NCBI RefSeq assembly: GCF_001612905.1
Contig: NZ_BDBI01000025.1
Coordinates: 186,001-250,000, forward strand
Direction: 5' to 3'
DNA length: 64,000 nt
DNA from: Nocardia ignorata NBRC 108230
Lineage (GTDB): Bacteria > Actinomycetota > Actinomycetes > Mycobacteriales > Mycobacteriaceae
Position 1 is the stretch's first letter. Each line of letters opens with the position of its first letter. The notes below the pieces were generated by a model. It was not told where the DNA came from, made no database searches, and saw only the letters and a list, made by a program, of their open reading frames with translations. The position numbers were made by a program, and so were the translations under genes. Shown piece after piece: positions 8,087 to 16,984 of this stretch.

Positions 8087-9040
8087 TCAGCCGGTGACGA
8101 TTCCCGTAGACAAGGCACGATCCATATGGTTCGCCGCGACTAATCGGTCCCCGATGAACGACAAAGCCCAGACGCTGCCCTTGCGATTACGCGCGGGCGG
8201 CAGGGTGAGTCCGTCGCGCTGAGCCAGCCACTGTGTCAGATCGGGAATCACGCCGCCCTGACTGCAGACCACCGGTACACCCCGATCTGTTACCAACGAC
8301 AGAAATCGTTGCCGCGCCGCATCTTTCGCTGAATCGTAACCTTGCTCGGAAAACATTGGCTCGCAATTGATTTCGGCGTTCAGATGCTCTGCCAACGGGG
8401 TAACGGTTTGGATACAGCGCAGGGGATCGGCCGAATAGATCCGGGATGCTCCGAACGCCAGGAGATTCGGGACGAGTGCCTCGGCCTGCCGCAGCCCGGC
8501 GGGCTCGAGTGGGCGCTGATCGTCCGGACCGTCGAACTCGGAGCGCTTGCCCGCCTTGGCGTGGCGGACGAGCAGCACGGTGGCCGTTTTCGGTGGGTGA
8601 CGGGCGAAGACGCGCACGATCTGGCGGTCCATCGGGTACGACAGCTCGTCCATCACGTCGTCGAGCGGAATCCAGCGCAGCTGGTCGACTTCGGAGTTCT
8701 CGGTGAACTCGCCCTCGGCCGCCTCGGCGGCCCAGTAGTCCACCCGCTTGAGCTGCCGGTGCCCCGGGATGGGATAGGTGACCCGGCCGAGATATCGCCC
8801 GAGCGTGCACGGTAGGCCGGTCTCCTCGCCGACCTCCCGCACGGCCGCGACCACCGGGCTTTCGCCGGGATCGAGCTTGCCCTTGGGCAGTGACCAGTCG
8901 CCATATTTCGGCCGGTGGATCACCGCGATCTCCGGTCCGGTGGCGCCCGCGCGCCACAGAACCGCTCCCGCGGCATGAATATTGGGCCGGACCCGCGGGT
9001 CGCGCATCGGTTCGGGCTTCTCCTGTGCGTGCTTGCTCAC
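8087..9040 (-). CDS. mutT1: MutT1-type Nudix hydrolase fused to histidine phosphatase
   Basis: A 317-residue two-domain enzyme. The N-terminal Nudix domain has the full box at residues 54-76 (starts GKLDPGESP, ends REVGEETGL). The C-terminal half is a phosphoglycerate-mutase-type histidine phosphatase with LLVRHAKAGKR near residues 155-165. Mycobacterial MutT1 of this architecture is known to clear 8-oxo-dGTP and 8-oxo-GTP and to degrade dinucleoside polyphosphates. Its start overlaps the end of ppk1 by four bases (ATGA), so the two are translationally coupled. This linkage of polyphosphate synthesis with nucleotide clean-up is conserved in mycobacteria. Confidence 0.94.
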   Translation of the reverse strand: MSKHAQEKPEPMRDPRVRPNIHAAGAVLWRAGATGPEIAVIHRPKYGDWSLPKGKLDPGESPVVAAVREVGEETGLPCTLGRYLGRVTYPIPGHRQLKRVDYWAAEAAEGEFTENSEVDQLRWIPLDDVMDELSYPMDRQIVRVFARHPPKTATVLLVRHAKAGKRSEFDGPDDQRPLEPAGLRQAEALVPNLLAFGASRIYSADPLRCIQTVTPLAEHLNAEINCEPMFSEQGYDSAKDAARQRFLSLVTDRGVPVVCSQGGVIPDLTQWLAQRDGLTLPPARNRKGSVWALSFIGDRLVAANHMDRALSTGIVTG

Positions 9041-11205
9041 GGCTGTTCGGGACGACGCAACCGCATGAGGAATTCCTGGTGATCGCGCACCTGGTTGGCG
9101 TCGGCGTCGGTGGGGCTCGCCTGCCAGGAACCGTCGGGCAGCAGCACCCAGCAGCGCGTCATGGGGTCGAGCGCGGAATCGAAGACCACACCGAGCTGCT
9201 CGGTCAGGCGCGGATCCTTCACCTGCACCATCACCTCGACCCGGCGGTCGAGATTGCGGTGCATCATATCGGCGCTGCCGATCCAGGTCTGTTCCTGTGC
9301 CTGGAACTGCAGCACCCGCGAGTGCTCGAGGAAGCGACCGAGAATGGAGCGCACCTCGATGTTCTCGCTGAGGCCCGGCACGCCCGCGCGCAGGCCGCAG
9401 ATGCCGCGCACCACGATCTGCACCGGCACGCCTGCCTGGGAGGCGCGGTAGAGGGCGTCGATGATCTGCTCGTCGACGATCGCGTTGGCCTTGAGCCGGA
9501 TGCGGGCGTCGAAACCCTCACGTGCCAGCTCGATCTCACGGTCGATCCGCTCGATGATGCCCGCCCGGACACCGAGCGGGGCGACCATCAGGTTCCGGTA
9601 GTCCTCCTTGCGGGAGTACCCGGTGAGCGAGTTGAACAGGTCCGTCAGGTCGGCGCCGATCTCCGGTGCCGCGGTGAACAATCCGACGTCCTCGTACAGG
9701 CGCGCGGTCTTGGGGTTGTAGTTGCCGGTGCCGATGTGGCAGTAGCGGCGGATGGTCGAACCCTCGCGGCGCACCACCAGGCACGTCTTGCAGTGGGTCT
9801 TGAGGCCGACGAGGCCGTAGACCACGTGCACGCCCGCCTGTTCCAGCGCCCGCGCCCATTTGATGTTGGCCTGCTCGTCGAAACGTGCCTTGATCTCCAC
9901 CAGGGCCACCACCTGCTTGCCCGCCTCGGCGGCCTCGATGAGGGCGTTGATGATGGGAGAGTCACCGGAGGTGCGGTACAGGGTCTGCTTGATCGCCAGC
10001 ACCTGCGGGTCGGCGGCGGCCTGTTCGATGAACCGCTGCACGCTGGTGGAGAACGAGTCGTAGGGGTGGTGCACCAGCACGTCGCCCTCGCGCAGCGCGC
10101 TGAAGACATTGCGCGGGGTCTCGCGCTCACCGAACGCGGCGGGGGTGGCCGGTACGTAGGGCGCGTCCTTGAGTTCGGGCCGGTCGACGCCGTAGACCTG
10201 CCACAGGCACGACAGGTCGAGCAGGCCGGGCACCTGGATCACATCGGCGGGGTCGACCTCTAACTCACGTAGTAGCAACTCCAGCATGTGCTCGGTCATG
10301 TCGTCGGAGACCTCGAGCCGCACCGGCTTGCCGAAACGGCGACGCGCCAGTTCGCGTTCCATCGCCTGCAGCAGGTCCTCGTCGCGGTCCTCGTCGACCT
10401 CGAAATCGGCGTTGCGGGTGATCCGGAACGAGTGGGTCTCCACCACGGTCAGGCCGGGGAACAGCAGATCGAGGTGGGCGGCGATGAGTTCTTCCATCGG
10501 CAGGAAGGCCGCGATGGCCGACGGCGCGCCGGTGCGGCGCACGCGGACGAACCGGTCGACGTTGTCGGGCACCTTCACGCGGGCGAAGTGCTCGCCGCCG
10601 GTGCCCGCGTCCTTCACCGTCACGGCGAGATTGAGGCTCAGGCCGGAGATGTAGGGGAAGGGGTGGGCCGGGTCGACGGCCAGCGGTGTGAGGACCGGGA
10701 AGACCTGATCGGTGAAGTAGCTCGAAAGGCGTTGCCGTTCGGCTTCGTCGAGGCCCGACCAGCCGATGATGTCGATGCCGGCCCCTGCCAGCGCCGGGTT
10801 CACCGAATCGATGAAGACCTTCGCGTGCCGCTCGGCGAGTTCCTGTGCGCGGGCGGTGATCATCTCGAGCTGTTCGGACGGTGAGCGGCCGTCGGCGGAA
10901 CGCACCGAGAGCCCGGTCTCGGCGCGGCGTTTGAGCCCGGCGACCCGGACCATGTAGAACTCGTCGAGGTTGGAGGCGAAGATCGCGAGGAACTTCGCGC
11001 GCTCCAGCAACGGCAGGGAGGCATCCTCGGCGAGGGCGAGCACCCGGGCATTGAAGTCCAGCCAGCTCAATTCCCGGTTGAGGTAGCGATCGCGTGGCAA
11101 TCGCTGCGAACTGCCGTCGGCGCCCGAGGCGATGGCGGCCGCAGGTGGCGGGGAAATCGGGGGCAGGGACTTGATGGTTTCCGTGTCGCTCACGCTGTCG
11201 ATCAT
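9037..11205 (-). CDS. ppk1: Polyphosphate kinase 1
   Basis: A 722-residue enzyme that reversibly polymerises the gamma phosphate of ATP into polyphosphate. LNRELSWLDFNARVLALA near residues 42-59 is the standard N-terminal domain entry. CHIGTGNYNPKTARLYED near residues 489-506 contains the phosphorylated histidine. Length fits the family (about 690-740). ATG at 11205 starts a proline-rich leader of about 30 residues before the conserved core, so the true start could lie a little downstream. It is upstream of and overlaps mutT1. Confidence 0.97.
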   Translation of the reverse strand: MIDSVSDTETIKSLPPISPPPAAAIASGADGSSQRLPRDRYLNRELSWLDFNARVLALAEDASLPLLERAKFLAIFASNLDEFYMVRVAGLKRRAETGLSVRSADGRSPSEQLEMITARAQELAERHAKVFIDSVNPALAGAGIDIIGWSGLDEAERQRLSSYFTDQVFPVLTPLAVDPAHPFPYISGLSLNLAVTVKDAGTGGEHFARVKVPDNVDRFVRVRRTGAPSAIAAFLPMEELIAAHLDLLFPGLTVVETHSFRITRNADFEVDEDRDEDLLQAMERELARRRFGKPVRLEVSDDMTEHMLELLLRELEVDPADVIQVPGLLDLSCLWQVYGVDRPELKDAPYVPATPAAFGERETPRNVFSALREGDVLVHHPYDSFSTSVQRFIEQAAADPQVLAIKQTLYRTSGDSPIINALIEAAEAGKQVVALVEIKARFDEQANIKWARALEQAGVHVVYGLVGLKTHCKTCLVVRREGSTIRRYCHIGTGNYNPKTARLYEDVGLFTAAPEIGADLTDLFNSLTGYSRKEDYRNLMVAPLGVRAGIIERIDREIELAREGFDARIRLKANAIVDEQIIDALYRASQAGVPVQIVVRGICGLRAGVPGLSENIEVRSILGRFLEHSRVLQFQAQEQTWIGSADMMHRNLDRRVEVMVQVKDPRLTEQLGVVFDSALDPMTRCWVLLPDGSWQASPTDADANQVRDHQEFLMRLRRPEQP

Positions 11206-11265
11206 CCCCTACGGACCGCGTGGTCCGCAGCATGACATCGGGTGAACTCCTGGTGCGGCGACCGG

Positions 11266-11937
11266 CTAGCACACCGTGCGGACGGGATCGCTTCGGTGGG
11301 TGGTGATTCCGAACTCCCGCAGCGCGTCGGCGGTGTGGACGCCGACGCCGAGCGCGCGCACGGCGTCCAGATCCTCGGGTGTGTCGACGTCACAGCGCAG
11401 GCCCGGCCAGTGGCCGGGCACGACGACGGCGCCGTATTCGCGGTGGGCGTGGGCCGAATCGGGGCCGAAACGTGGTGCCAGCGCATCCGGTGCGGTACCG
11501 GCCAGCAATGCCGAAGTGCCGGTCCCCGTGTGATCGATCACCACCGCGCGGGTGGCGGGCGCGACGGCGAGGAAGTCGGTGAGTTCGGCGGTGCGCAGGG
11601 CGGGCAGGTCGGCCTGCAGGGCGAGCAGGCGGACCGGGCCACTGCGGTGGCGCACGTCGTCGGCCGCGGCGGTGAGGGCGGTGTTGAGGGGGTCGCGGTC
11701 GGCGGGCGGCTCGGCCAGGACGTGCGCGCCGAGTTCGCGTGCGCGGGCTGCGACGACGGAGTCGGGGGTGACGACGGTCAGCGAACCGATCGCGGGCACG
11801 GCGGCGGCCGCCTCGACGGTGTCGGCGAACATGGCGAGCACCAGCCGGGCGCGCTGGTCGGCGCTGAGCACGGCCGACAACCGGCTCTTGGCCCGGTCTC
11901 GGTGCTTGACCGCCATCACGGCGTGCACGGTGTGCAT
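11266..11937 (-). CDS. fbiD: Phosphoenolpyruvate/2-phospholactate guanylyltransferase (F420 biosynthesis)
   Basis: A 223-residue CofC/FbiD-family nucleotidyltransferase that makes the GDP-activated three-carbon unit used in cofactor F420 assembly. Mycobacterial FbiD is known to use phosphoenolpyruvate. Motifs are AVKHRDRAKSRL near residues 9-20 (nucleotide binding) and LLALQADLPAL (the usual GDxP-like motif here reads QADLP). The frame is open further upstream across gpsA. ATG 11937 is chosen because the conserved sequence begins there and a longer form would overlap gpsA. It is divergent from gpsA with 31 bases between. Confidence 0.88.
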   Translation of the reverse strand: MHTVHAVMAVKHRDRAKSRLSAVLSADQRARLVLAMFADTVEAAAAVPAIGSLTVVTPDSVVAARARELGAHVLAEPPADRDPLNTALTAAADDVRHRSGPVRLLALQADLPALRTAELTDFLAVAPATRAVVIDHTGTGTSALLAGTAPDALAPRFGPDSAHAHREYGAVVVPGHWPGLRCDVDTPEDLDAVRALGVGVHTADALREFGITTHRSDPVRTVC

Positions 11938-11968
11938 GGTCTCGATCCTTGCATGGCATATTGGGCTG

Positions 11969-12964
11969 ATGACGAGGGCTGCGGTTATGGGTGCTGGGTC
12001 GTGGGGTACGGCATTCGCGAAGGTGTTGGCCGAGGCGGGTACCGAGGTGACGATCTGGGCCAGGCGCGAAGAGGTGGCTCGCGCGCTCGACACCGAGCAT
12101 CAGAATCCGTTCTACCTGCCGGGCGTGCAGCTGCCGCCCGTGCGGGCCACCCACGATCACCGGATCGCGCTCGACGGCGCGGATCTGGTCGTGCTCGCGG
12201 TGCCGTCGCAGTCCCTGCGGGCCAATCTCGGCCACTGGAAGGACGCTATCGGCGCCGATGCCACGCTGATGAGCCTGGCCAAGGGCATCGAGACCGGGAC
12301 GCTGCTGCGGATGAGCCAGGTGATCGCGGAGGTGACCGGCGCCGAACAGGGCCGCATCGCGGTGCTGTCGGGGCCCAATCTCGCCCACGAGATCGTCGAA
12401 CGCCAGCCCGCGGCCACCGTGATCGCCTGCACCGACACCGAACGCGCACAGCAGGCGCAACATGCCTGTGCCACGGGCTATTTCCGGCCCTACACCAATA
12501 CCGATGTGGTGGGCTGCGAGATCGGCGGCGCGTGTAAGAACGTCATCGCCCTGGCCTGCGGTATCGCCTCGGGCATGGGCCTCGGCGACAACTCCGTGGC
12601 CAGTCTCATCACCCGCGGGCTGGCCGAGGTGATGCGGCTCGGGGTGGCGCTCGGTGCGCAACCGGTGACGCTGGCCGGGCTCGCCGGCGTGGGTGACCTC
12701 GTCGCCACCTGTACCTCGCCGCTGTCGCGCAACCGGTCCTTCGGGTATGTGCTCGGACAGGGTGGGTCGATGCAGGCCGCGCAGGAGGCGACCAACGGTC
12801 AGGTCGCCGAGGGTGTGAAGTCGTGCACATCGGTGCGGGCGCTCGCGGCCGAGCACCAGGTGGAGATGCCGTTGACCGACGCGGTGCACAAGGTGTGCCA
12901 CGAGGGACTTTCGGTGAACGAGGCCGTCGGCAGCCTGCTCGGCAGGCGCATGAAACCCGAATAA
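11969..12964 (+). CDS. gpsA: Glycerol-3-phosphate dehydrogenase [NAD(P)+]
   Basis: A 331-residue cytoplasmic enzyme that reduces dihydroxyacetone phosphate to sn-glycerol 3-phosphate for phospholipid synthesis. The Rossmann motif GAGSWGTAFA is at residues 8-17. GPNLAHEI and CEIGGACKNVIALACGIA carry the catalytic lysine region. The frame is open upstream across fbiD. ATG 11969 was chosen because it gives the standard MTRAAVMGAGSWG start. The gap to the divergent fbiD start is short, so promoters must overlap. Confidence 0.97.
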   Translation: MTRAAVMGAGSWGTAFAKVLAEAGTEVTIWARREEVARALDTEHQNPFYLPGVQLPPVRATHDHRIALDGADLVVLAVPSQSLRANLGHWKDAIGADATLMSLAKGIETGTLLRMSQVIAEVTGAEQGRIAVLSGPNLAHEIVERQPAATVIACTDTERAQQAQHACATGYFRPYTNTDVVGCEIGGACKNVIALACGIASGMGLGDNSVASLITRGLAEVMRLGVALGAQPVTLAGLAGVGDLVATCTSPLSRNRSFGYVLGQGGSMQAAQEATNGQVAEGVKSCTSVRALAAEHQVEMPLTDAVHKVCHEGLSVNEAVGSLLGRRMKPE

Positions 12965-13008
12965 GGCCGATGCCGCCGCGGCGGCGCGAACCTACTACGG
13001 TGACGTTC

Positions 13009-14103
13009 ATGACGGAACGGATCAGGGTAGCTGTGGTGTTCGGCGGGCGCAGCAGCGAGCACGCCGTCTCGTGTGTTTCGGCGAGCAGCGTCCTGCGCAA
13101 CCTCGATCCGCGGCGCTACGAGGTGGTGCCCATCGGGATCACCACCACCGGCAGCTGGGTGCTTGCCGAGGGGATCGGTGAACTCACGCTCAGCCACGGC
13201 GAACTGCCCGCCGTCGATGCCGCGGGCACCGCGCTCACCCTGGCCGCCGACCCCGGCCGTTCCGGCGCGCTCGTCGCCCTGGACGATCCGACCGCCACGC
13301 TCGGCACCGTCGATGTGGTCTTCCCCATCCTGCACGGCCCGTTCGGCGAGGACGGCACCCTGCAGGGCATGCTCGAGCTGGCCGGGGTGCCCTATGTGGG
13401 CGCCGGGGTGCTGGCCAGCGCGGCCGGGATGGACAAGGAATTCACCAAGAAACTGCTGGCCGCCGAATCGCTTCCGGTCGGTGTCCAGGTGGTGTTACGT
13501 CCCGGCACCCAGACCATGACCGCCGAGGAACGCGACCGCATCGGCCTGCCCGCCTTCGTGAAACCCGCGCGCGGCGGGTCGTCCATCGGCATCACCAAGA
13601 TCACCGACTGGTCGGCCCTCGACGACGCCGTCGCCACCGCCCGCGCCCACGATCCCAAGGTGATCGTCGAGGCGGGCATCGTCGGGCGTGAAGTCGAATG
13701 CGGTGTCCTCGAATTCGCCGACGGCGACGTGCGCGGCAGCGTCGTCTCCGAGATCCGCATGCCCGACGCCGACGCCGCCGCCCCCGAGTTCTACGACTTC
13801 GCCACCAAATACCTCGACGACGTGTGCGAATTCGACGTGCCCGCCAAGCTCGACGACGCCGTCGCCGACGAGATCCGCGCCCTGTCGGTGCGTGCCTTCC
13901 GCGCCCTGGACTGCCAGGGCCTGGCCCGAGTCGACTTCTTCCTCACCGCCGACGGCCCGGTCATCAACGAGATCAACACCATGCCCGGCTTCACCCCCAT
14001 CTCCCAATACCCCCGCATGTGGGAAGCAACCGGCATCGACTACCCGACCTTGGTCTCCACCCTCATCGAAACCGCCGTAGCCCGAGGCACCGGCCTGCGC
14101 TGA
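13009..14103 (+). CDS. ddl: D-alanine--D-alanine ligase
   Basis: A 364-residue ATP-grasp ligase that makes the D-Ala-D-Ala end of peptidoglycan precursors. FGGRSSEHAVSCVSA near residues 10-24, HGPFGEDGTLQGMLEL and GVPYVGAGVLASA are family motifs. EFYDFATKYLDD carries the Tyr-Lys pair expected in D-Ala-D-Ala rather than D-Ala-D-Lac ligases. The C-terminal INEINTMPGFTP is the metal site. An alternative ATG at 12970 would add 13 residues of low-conservation sequence. 13009 is preferred by alignment to the usual start. Follows gpsA after 44 bases. Confidence 0.97.
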   Translation: MTERIRVAVVFGGRSSEHAVSCVSASSVLRNLDPRRYEVVPIGITTTGSWVLAEGIGELTLSHGELPAVDAAGTALTLAADPGRSGALVALDDPTATLGTVDVVFPILHGPFGEDGTLQGMLELAGVPYVGAGVLASAAGMDKEFTKKLLAAESLPVGVQVVLRPGTQTMTAEERDRIGLPAFVKPARGGSSIGITKITDWSALDDAVATARAHDPKVIVEAGIVGREVECGVLEFADGDVRGSVVSEIRMPDADAAAPEFYDFATKYLDDVCEFDVPAKLDDAVADEIRALSVRAFRALDCQGLARVDFFLTADGPVINEINTMPGFTPISQYPRMWEATGIDYPTLVSTLIETAVARGTGLR

Positions 14104-14172
14104 CCCGGCGGCGAAACAACCTCGGATTCGAGGCCTTCCGGGCCGAAAATCCCGCGGCGCCAGCCGCCAAAA

Positions 14173-14862
14173 TCACAGCTCGCCAGGGTTGATCGGTTGG
14201 GCGGGGAGGGTCGCGGTGATCGTGTCGGAGACCGTTTGCACCGCGGCTGTGCCCGACCCGTCGGGGACCGTCAGGGCGATGTAGGTTTCGCGATCGACGG
14301 CGAACCACGTGCCCGTCTTGGCCGTCTCGTCGCGAACCTGGAACCACTTCACCCCGTCGACCTCTTGCAGCGGTGAGGCCCGGTTGAATTCGAGCGGCCG
14401 GTCCAGGCCGCAGCGCAGCACGATCGGCTCCCCGCCCTCGGGCAGTTGCCAGCCGCGGGTTGCGGGCGGTGCCGGTTCGGCGAGGGTGGATTTGGTGTAG
14501 TCGCCAAGGTCGGCGGGCAGCGCCGGCAGCAGGGCCGCGCAGGCGGGGCCGTCGGCGGCGGGGGCGGGGACCGGTCCCAGCGCGAGCGGTTCGCGTTCGA
14601 CGGGGGCGCGCAGGATCAGGAAGGCGGCCACGAGCACGCCCACGATCAGCACGATGGGCAGGGCGACAGCGGTGGCGATCAGCGCGGGGGAGTACTGGCT
14701 GTCGGCGGTCGGTGTGTCGTCGGCGCTCTCGGCGTCAGGGCTCTCGTCGTCGGCCGATTCCGCTTCTGGAGCGGCTTTGCGGAGGGCTGACGGTTCGGCA
14801 GTGTCCTCGGGCCCGGTCGCCTCGTCGCGATCGTCCGCTGTCGGGTCCGACGATTCCGCCAT
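14173..14862 (-). CDS. DUF3515 membrane-anchored protein (Rv2980-like)
   Basis: A 229-residue protein with an acidic disordered N-terminus (residues 1-60), one transmembrane helix at about 62-86 (PALIATAVALPIVLIVGVL), and an outside domain of about 140 residues. The outer domain has paired cysteines (CAALLPALPADLGDY, LRCGLDRP), as usual for the DUF3515 family. Function is unknown. The frame is open further upstream over thiL. ATG 14862 was chosen because GGAAAGGACC precedes it. It is divergent from thiL, a pairing also seen in mycobacteria. Confidence 0.85.
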   Translation of the reverse strand: MAESSDPTADDRDEATGPEDTAEPSALRKAAPEAESADDESPDAESADDTPTADSQYSPALIATAVALPIVLIVGVLVAAFLILRAPVEREPLALGPVPAPAADGPACAALLPALPADLGDYTKSTLAEPAPPATRGWQLPEGGEPIVLRCGLDRPLEFNRASPLQEVDGVKWFQVRDETAKTGTWFAVDRETYIALTVPDGSGTAAVQTVSDTITATLPAQPINPGEL

Positions 14863-15009
14863 AGCCGCGTGGTCCTTTCCTCGTCGCCTGCGCCGCGCAC
14901 CGTCAGTGGTGCCCGATCGCCTCCGAAAGGGTACCGTCGTGGCGATTTCGTCGGTCGGGAGCACAGCGGGAAGGAGTCGGTCATCAGCGAGGACAGCCGT
15001 TCGCAGACG

Positions 15010-15987
15010 GTGCGTGAGCTGGGTGAATTCGCCTTGATCGACCGGATCAACGCCGGTCGCGAGCAGGCCGCGCACGTGCTGCTCGGCCCTGGCGACGACG
15101 CCGCGCTGCTCGCCGCGCCCGACGGCCGGTTCGTGGTGAGTACCGACATGCTCGTGGAGGGCAGGCACTTCCGGCTCGACTGGTCGACGCCCGCCGATAT
15201 CGGGCGCAAGGCGATCGCCCAGAACGCCGCCGACGTGGTGGCGATGGGCGCGCGTCCCACCGGCTTCGTGGTCGCGCTCGGTTGTCCCGGCGACACTCCG
15301 GTACGGGTCGTCGAGGGCATCGCCGACGGCATGTGGCTCGAGGCCGTGCGGGCCGGCGGTTCCATCGCGGGCGGCGACCTGGTGCACAGCGAGCAGTTGG
15401 TGATCTCGGTGACCGCGTTCGGTGACCTCGGTGGGCAGGGTGCGCTCACCCGCTCCGGTGCGGTCGAGGGCGATATCGTCGCTGTCGCAGGCGAACTCGG
15501 CTGGTCGGCCGCGGGTCTGGCCGTATTGTCCGGCGGGGCGGATGTTTCCGATCCGGCCTTCGCGCACGCGCTTGCGGCACACCGGGTTCCGCAGCCGCCC
15601 TACGCCGAGGTGATCGACGTGTTCGGCGTCCATATCCCCAACGCCCTCACCGATGTCTCCGACGGGCTGCTCGCCGACCTCGGCCACCTCGCCGCCGCCT
15701 CCGGCGTCGCGATCGACGTGCACGCCGCCGCTCTCACCGACCCCGAACTCGACGCCGTCGCCGCCCGGCTCGAAGCCGATGCGGGGCAATGGATTCTGGC
15801 CGGGGGAGAGGACCACGCGTTCGTCGGCACGTGGTCGCCCGCGACCGCGCTGCCGCCGGGCTGGCGGCCCATCGGCGTCGTTACCGCAGGCAGCGGCGTC
15901 ACCGTCGACGGCGCGCGGCCCGCCGGTGCCACCGGGTGGGAATCGTTCCGTGGGGCAGGCGCCACGGCCGAGCCCGGCGAACGATAG
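15010..15987 (+). CDS. thiL: Thiamine-monophosphate kinase
   Basis: An AIR-synthase-fold kinase that converts thiamine phosphate to thiamine diphosphate. LGPGDDAALL and STDMLVEGRHFRLDW bind substrate and ATP, and DVSDGLLADLGHL is the second signature. The first canonical start compatible with the fold is GTG 15010 (325 residues), just before LGEFALIDRI, but it has no ribosome site. A good AAGGAG at 14971-14976 sits six bases before an in-frame ATC at 14983, which would add nine residues. A GTG at 14869 would overlap the divergent promoter. The start is therefore unresolved. The downstream ung gene begins 11 bases after the stop. Confidence 0.93.
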   Translation: MRELGEFALIDRINAGREQAAHVLLGPGDDAALLAAPDGRFVVSTDMLVEGRHFRLDWSTPADIGRKAIAQNAADVVAMGARPTGFVVALGCPGDTPVRVVEGIADGMWLEAVRAGGSIAGGDLVHSEQLVISVTAFGDLGGQGALTRSGAVEGDIVAVAGELGWSAAGLAVLSGGADVSDPAFAHALAAHRVPQPPYAEVIDVFGVHIPNALTDVSDGLLADLGHLAAASGVAIDVHAAALTDPELDAVAARLEADAGQWILAGGEDHAFVGTWSPATALPPGWRPIGVVTAGSGVTVDGARPAGATGWESFRGAGATAEPGER

Positions 15988-15998
15988 GTTGTGCGGTC

Positions 15999-16682
15999 AT
16001 GGGTGCCAAACCACTGTCGGAGATCATCGACCCGGGCTGGGCCCGGGCCCTGGAACCGGTTGCCGACCGCATCAGCGAGATGGGTGAGTTCCTGCGCGCG
16101 GAGAACGCCGCCGGACGCGGATATCTACCCGCCGGGGAGAACGTGCTCCGCGCGTTCCGGCGCCCGTTCGACGCGGTGCGCGTGCTGATCGTCGGCCAGG
16201 ACCCCTACCCGACGCCCGGCCACGCGATGGGACTGAGTTTCTCTGTCGCGCCGGATGTTTCGCCGATCCCGCGCAGCCTGTCCAACATCTTCGCCGAGTA
16301 CACCAAGGACCTCGGCTTCGATACGCCCAAGTGCGGCGACCTGAGCCCGTGGTCGGATCAGGGTGTGCTGCTGCTGAACCGGGTGCTCACCGTCACGCCC
16401 GGCACCCCGGCCTCACATCGTGGCAAGGGCTGGGAAGCGGTGACCGAGCAGGCGATTCGCGCGCTCGTCGACCGTGACGAACCGCTCGTCGCCGTGCTGT
16501 GGGGCCGGGACGCGGGCTCGCTGAAGCCGACCCTGGTCGCCGCCGAGGTCCCCTACATCGAATCGGCACACCCCTCGCCGCTGTCCGCCTCGCGCGGGTT
16601 CTTCGGGTCGCGACCCTTCTCCCGGGTCAACGAACTGCTCGACGAACTCGGCGCCGATCCTGTCGACTGGCGGTTGCCCTGA
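15999..16682 (+). CDS. ung: Uracil-DNA glycosylase, family 1
   Basis: A 227-residue base-excision repair enzyme that removes uracil from DNA. The water-activating motif reads VGQDPYPTPGHAMGL around residues 64-78. A proline replaces the histidine found in E. coli, a known feature of actinobacterial Ung. The DNA-intercalation motif HPSPLSASRGFF lies near residues 190-201. ATG 15999 follows the thiL stop by 11 bases, so the two are likely one transcript. Confidence 0.96.
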   Translation: MGAKPLSEIIDPGWARALEPVADRISEMGEFLRAENAAGRGYLPAGENVLRAFRRPFDAVRVLIVGQDPYPTPGHAMGLSFSVAPDVSPIPRSLSNIFAEYTKDLGFDTPKCGDLSPWSDQGVLLLNRVLTVTPGTPASHRGKGWEAVTEQAIRALVDRDEPLVAVLWGRDAGSLKPTLVAAEVPYIESAHPSPLSASRGFFGSRPFSRVNELLDELGADPVDWRLP

Positions 16683-16731
16683 CCCGGGGTGCCGCCCGCA
16701 CGAGAAGAAAATGATGAAGGAGCACAACCGG

Positions 16732-16983
16732 ATGCACACCACAACCGTTCGCGCCGCACTGGCGACCGCCGCCGTCGCCGCCGCCATCACCGCGGGCGCG
16801 GGCTCGGCCTCGGCCTCGGGCCTGCAGCTCGAGCCCTACAACGAGCAAGCGACCCCGGTCGCGACCAGCCCCGTCGGCGAGGAATGGACCTCCACCGGCA
16901 CCTCGACCATCTCCTCCGGCGTCAACGCCAAGATCACCTGCCTCCTGCAGAACACGTTCAGCGCCCTCGGCGCTGCGTGCTGA
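16732..16983 (+). CDS. Small secreted peptide with C-terminal cysteine pair
   Basis: An 83-residue protein with a clear Sec signal peptide: a short basic start, a hydrophobic alanine-rich core (ALATAAVAAAITAGAG) and a likely cut after SASA near residue 29. The mature chain is about 54 residues, rich in Thr and Ser. It ends CLLQNTFSALGAAC, so one disulfide could close a 14-residue C-terminal loop with cysteine as the last residue. ATG 16732 is chosen because AAGGAG (16717-16722) precedes it by nine bases. An upstream ATG at 16711 is possible. I do not recognise the family. Confidence 0.7.
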   Translation: MHTTTVRAALATAAVAAAITAGAGSASASGLQLEPYNEQATPVATSPVGEEWTSTGTSTISSGVNAKITCLLQNTFSALGAAC

Positions 16984-16984
16984 G

